Of a stretch of DNA of 64,000 bases, positions 63,019 through 64,000 are shown piece after piece (position 1 is the stretch's first letter; the number at the start of each line of letters is the position of its first letter). A model generated the notes under the pieces. That model made no database searches and was not told where the DNA came from. It saw only the letters and a list, made by a program, of their open reading frames with translations. Source of the DNA: Candidatus Ancaeobacter aquaticus (lineage in GTDB: Bacteria; Auribacterota; Ancaeobacteria; Ancaeobacterales; Ancaeobacteraceae); assembly GCA_030765405.1 (NCBI GenBank), contig JAVCCP010000007.1, positions 62,001-126,000 of the forward strand. The letters are read 5' to 3'. The position numbers were made by a program, and so were the translations under genes.

Positions 63019-63909
63019 ATGGTGAAGTTTCTTGAAACAGTGAAGATGTTGGGGCAGTTAAGTGTTGTCGAAAAAATACTTTTTGTTCTATTTCATTGTT
63101 TTAATGGTGTTCTCCCTCGAAAAAGGAGAGATCTGTTGGAAATTAAGGATGTGCTTAAATTTGCCAATTTAAATAATTATGTTGTAAAAAAAGTATCTAA
63201 TAAAAACCTGATTACTGTGGATAGTGATTCTGATGTTGGGGGCTATAAGGTTTTGCTACGTAGAATGACAAGCGATTATGCTGTGTTTCGGCAGATTTTT
63301 ATGGCTAAAGAATATAAGCCCTTAGTTGATCTAATCGACAAAAATAATAAAAGAGAAAATATTAAATACATTATAGATGCTGGAGCAAATAACGGGTGTT
63401 CTGCGATATATCTCAAGAAGTGCTTCAAAAATTCTGAAATAATTTCTATTGAACCAGATTGTGGTTTATGCGCGATTGCCGAGGAAAACATTAAGATCAA
63501 CAAGATTAATAATATTATTGTACTTAATAATGCTCTATGGATAAATAATAACAAACTGGAATTAGATTACAGTTTCAGAGATAAGAGAGAGTGGTCGTTT
63601 TCTGTTAAGCCTGCAGGCAAAAGCACAAAAGAGATAATTTATGGGGTAACAATACCAGATATTATGGAGAAATATTCTTTTCCATATCTTGATATTTTAA
63701 AAATGGATATTGAGGGTGCCGAACGGTTTATTTTTAATGATGAAGAACATGTGAAGAGATTCCTTCCAAAAGTAAGATATTTAGCAATGGAAGTTCATGA
63801 TGAATATAACATTCAAGAGATGATATTGGGAATATTAGAAAAATATAATTTCTCACACTCAATTTATGGGGAGCGCCTCATCGCATGCAATCGTGATTTT
63901 AGTTACTAG
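63019..63909 (+). CDS. FkbM-family methyltransferase
   Basis: This 296-residue SAM methyltransferase has the FkbM pattern: Y-I-I-D-A-G-A-N-N-G-C-S-A, I-S-I-E-P-D, and L-D-I-L-K-M-D-I-E-G-A-E. FkbM enzymes O-methylate sugars and polyketides; a terminal sugar O-methyl group in the surface glycan is plausible. The start is ATG 63019 (or GTG 63022) behind GGGGGA; an in-frame TTG at 62995 lies inside the flippase gene. A terminator-like hairpin follows. Confidence 0.87.
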   Translation: MVKFLETVKMLGQLSVVEKILFVLFHCFNGVLPRKRRDLLEIKDVLKFANLNNYVVKKVSNKNLITVDSDSDVGGYKVLLRRMTSDYAVFRQIFMAKEYKPLVDLIDKNNKRENIKYIIDAGANNGCSAIYLKKCFKNSEIISIEPDCGLCAIAEENIKINKINNIIVLNNALWINNNKLELDYSFRDKREWSFSVKPAGKSTKEIIYGVTIPDIMEKYSFPYLDILKMDIEGAERFIFNDEEHVKRFLPKVRYLAMEVHDEYNIQEMILGILEKYNFSHSIYGERLIACNRDFSY

Positions 63910-63923
63910 TATTACCGAAAGAT

Positions 63924-63967
63924 AAAAAACACCCCCTAAAACTTGTACATTTAAAGAGGTGTTTTTT
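63924..63967 (+). terminator. Terminator-like hairpin after the FkbM gene
   Basis: AAAAAACACC (63924-63933) pairs with GGTGTTTTTT (63958-63967) across a 24-nt loop, ending in T's. The large loop makes it weaker than the other terminators. The remaining 33 bases to the window end form an open frame from ATG 63968 that is too short to judge. Confidence 0.5.
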
Positions 63968-64000
63968 ATGGTGGATTATTTCAAAAGTTCTTTTATCTCT

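Noticed and set aside
63968-64000. Start of a further gene at the right window edge
   Set aside because: Eleven codons without a ribosome site are not enough to support a call.

Overview
The window is one AT-rich bacterial contig with about 50 genes, nearly all on the + strand and packed in short operons. Several traits together point to an uncultured Gram-negative lineage, most plausibly Candidatus Omnitrophota or another PVC-related group: secreted PEP-CTERM proteins, an Aquifex-type aconitase, a TonB protein, a secretin-like protein, a large polysaccharide locus and a secreted protein of about 2,650 residues. This placement is inference from gene content; there is no rRNA gene to confirm it.

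Layout. 1-3860: end of an M29 aminopeptidase, a DUF4340 protein with calcium-loop-like repeats, and a secreted unknown. 4050-10885: a tandem nucleoside-diphosphate-kinase protein, an aspartate aminotransferase, and aconitase, NADP-isocitrate dehydrogenase and malate dehydrogenase. 11041-25257: housekeeping genes (mfd, two parvulin-type foldases, pdxA, rsmA, recO, glycyl-tRNA synthetase, pyruvate phosphate dikinase, a primary-type sigma factor, apt). A 272-bp MITE-like element sits exactly between pdxA and rsmA. Removing it with one TAA target copy restores an ATGA stop/start overlap, so the insertion and its precise boundaries are unusually well supported.

25385-29500: a decayed island of about 4 kb inserted in the anticodon loop of tRNA-Arg(CCU). 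It is bounded by a 39-nt copy of the tRNA 5' half and by the intact tRNA. It holds three complete PEP-CTERM gene cassettes that share promoter, signal peptide, C-terminal sorting tail and terminator but have unrelated central domains. It also holds a fourth cassette remnant and a broken DUF262-integrase chimera.

29621-42304: a PHP hydrolase, a TPR membrane protein, a small Cys/His lipoprotein, a stand-alone mini-secretin, an HD-GYP response regulator, a secreted glucoamylase-family protein, TonB, ribosomal protein bS21, a UPF0104 membrane protein, and a complete dTDP-L-rhamnose operon. 42470-50422: a single giant secreted protein behind a perfect sigma-70 consensus promoter. It shows two HExxH motifs, a PD-(D/E)XK-like motif and a DHH/DHHA1-like module.

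50548-63909: a Trm112-like protein and then a surface-polysaccharide locus with two Wzx-type flippases, five glycosyltransferases, a decaprenyl-phosphate phosphoribosyltransferase-like UbiA protein, GDP-L-fucose synthase and two methyltransferases. rlmN is embedded in it, and a degraded membrane-glycosyltransferase-like pseudogene lies at 59379-59776. The rhamnose operon, the flippases and the glycosyltransferases probably work together to build a rhamnose- and fucose-containing surface glycan. The PEP-CTERM proteins would need an exosortase encoded outside this window. No CRISPR array, rRNA operon or complete transposase was seen.
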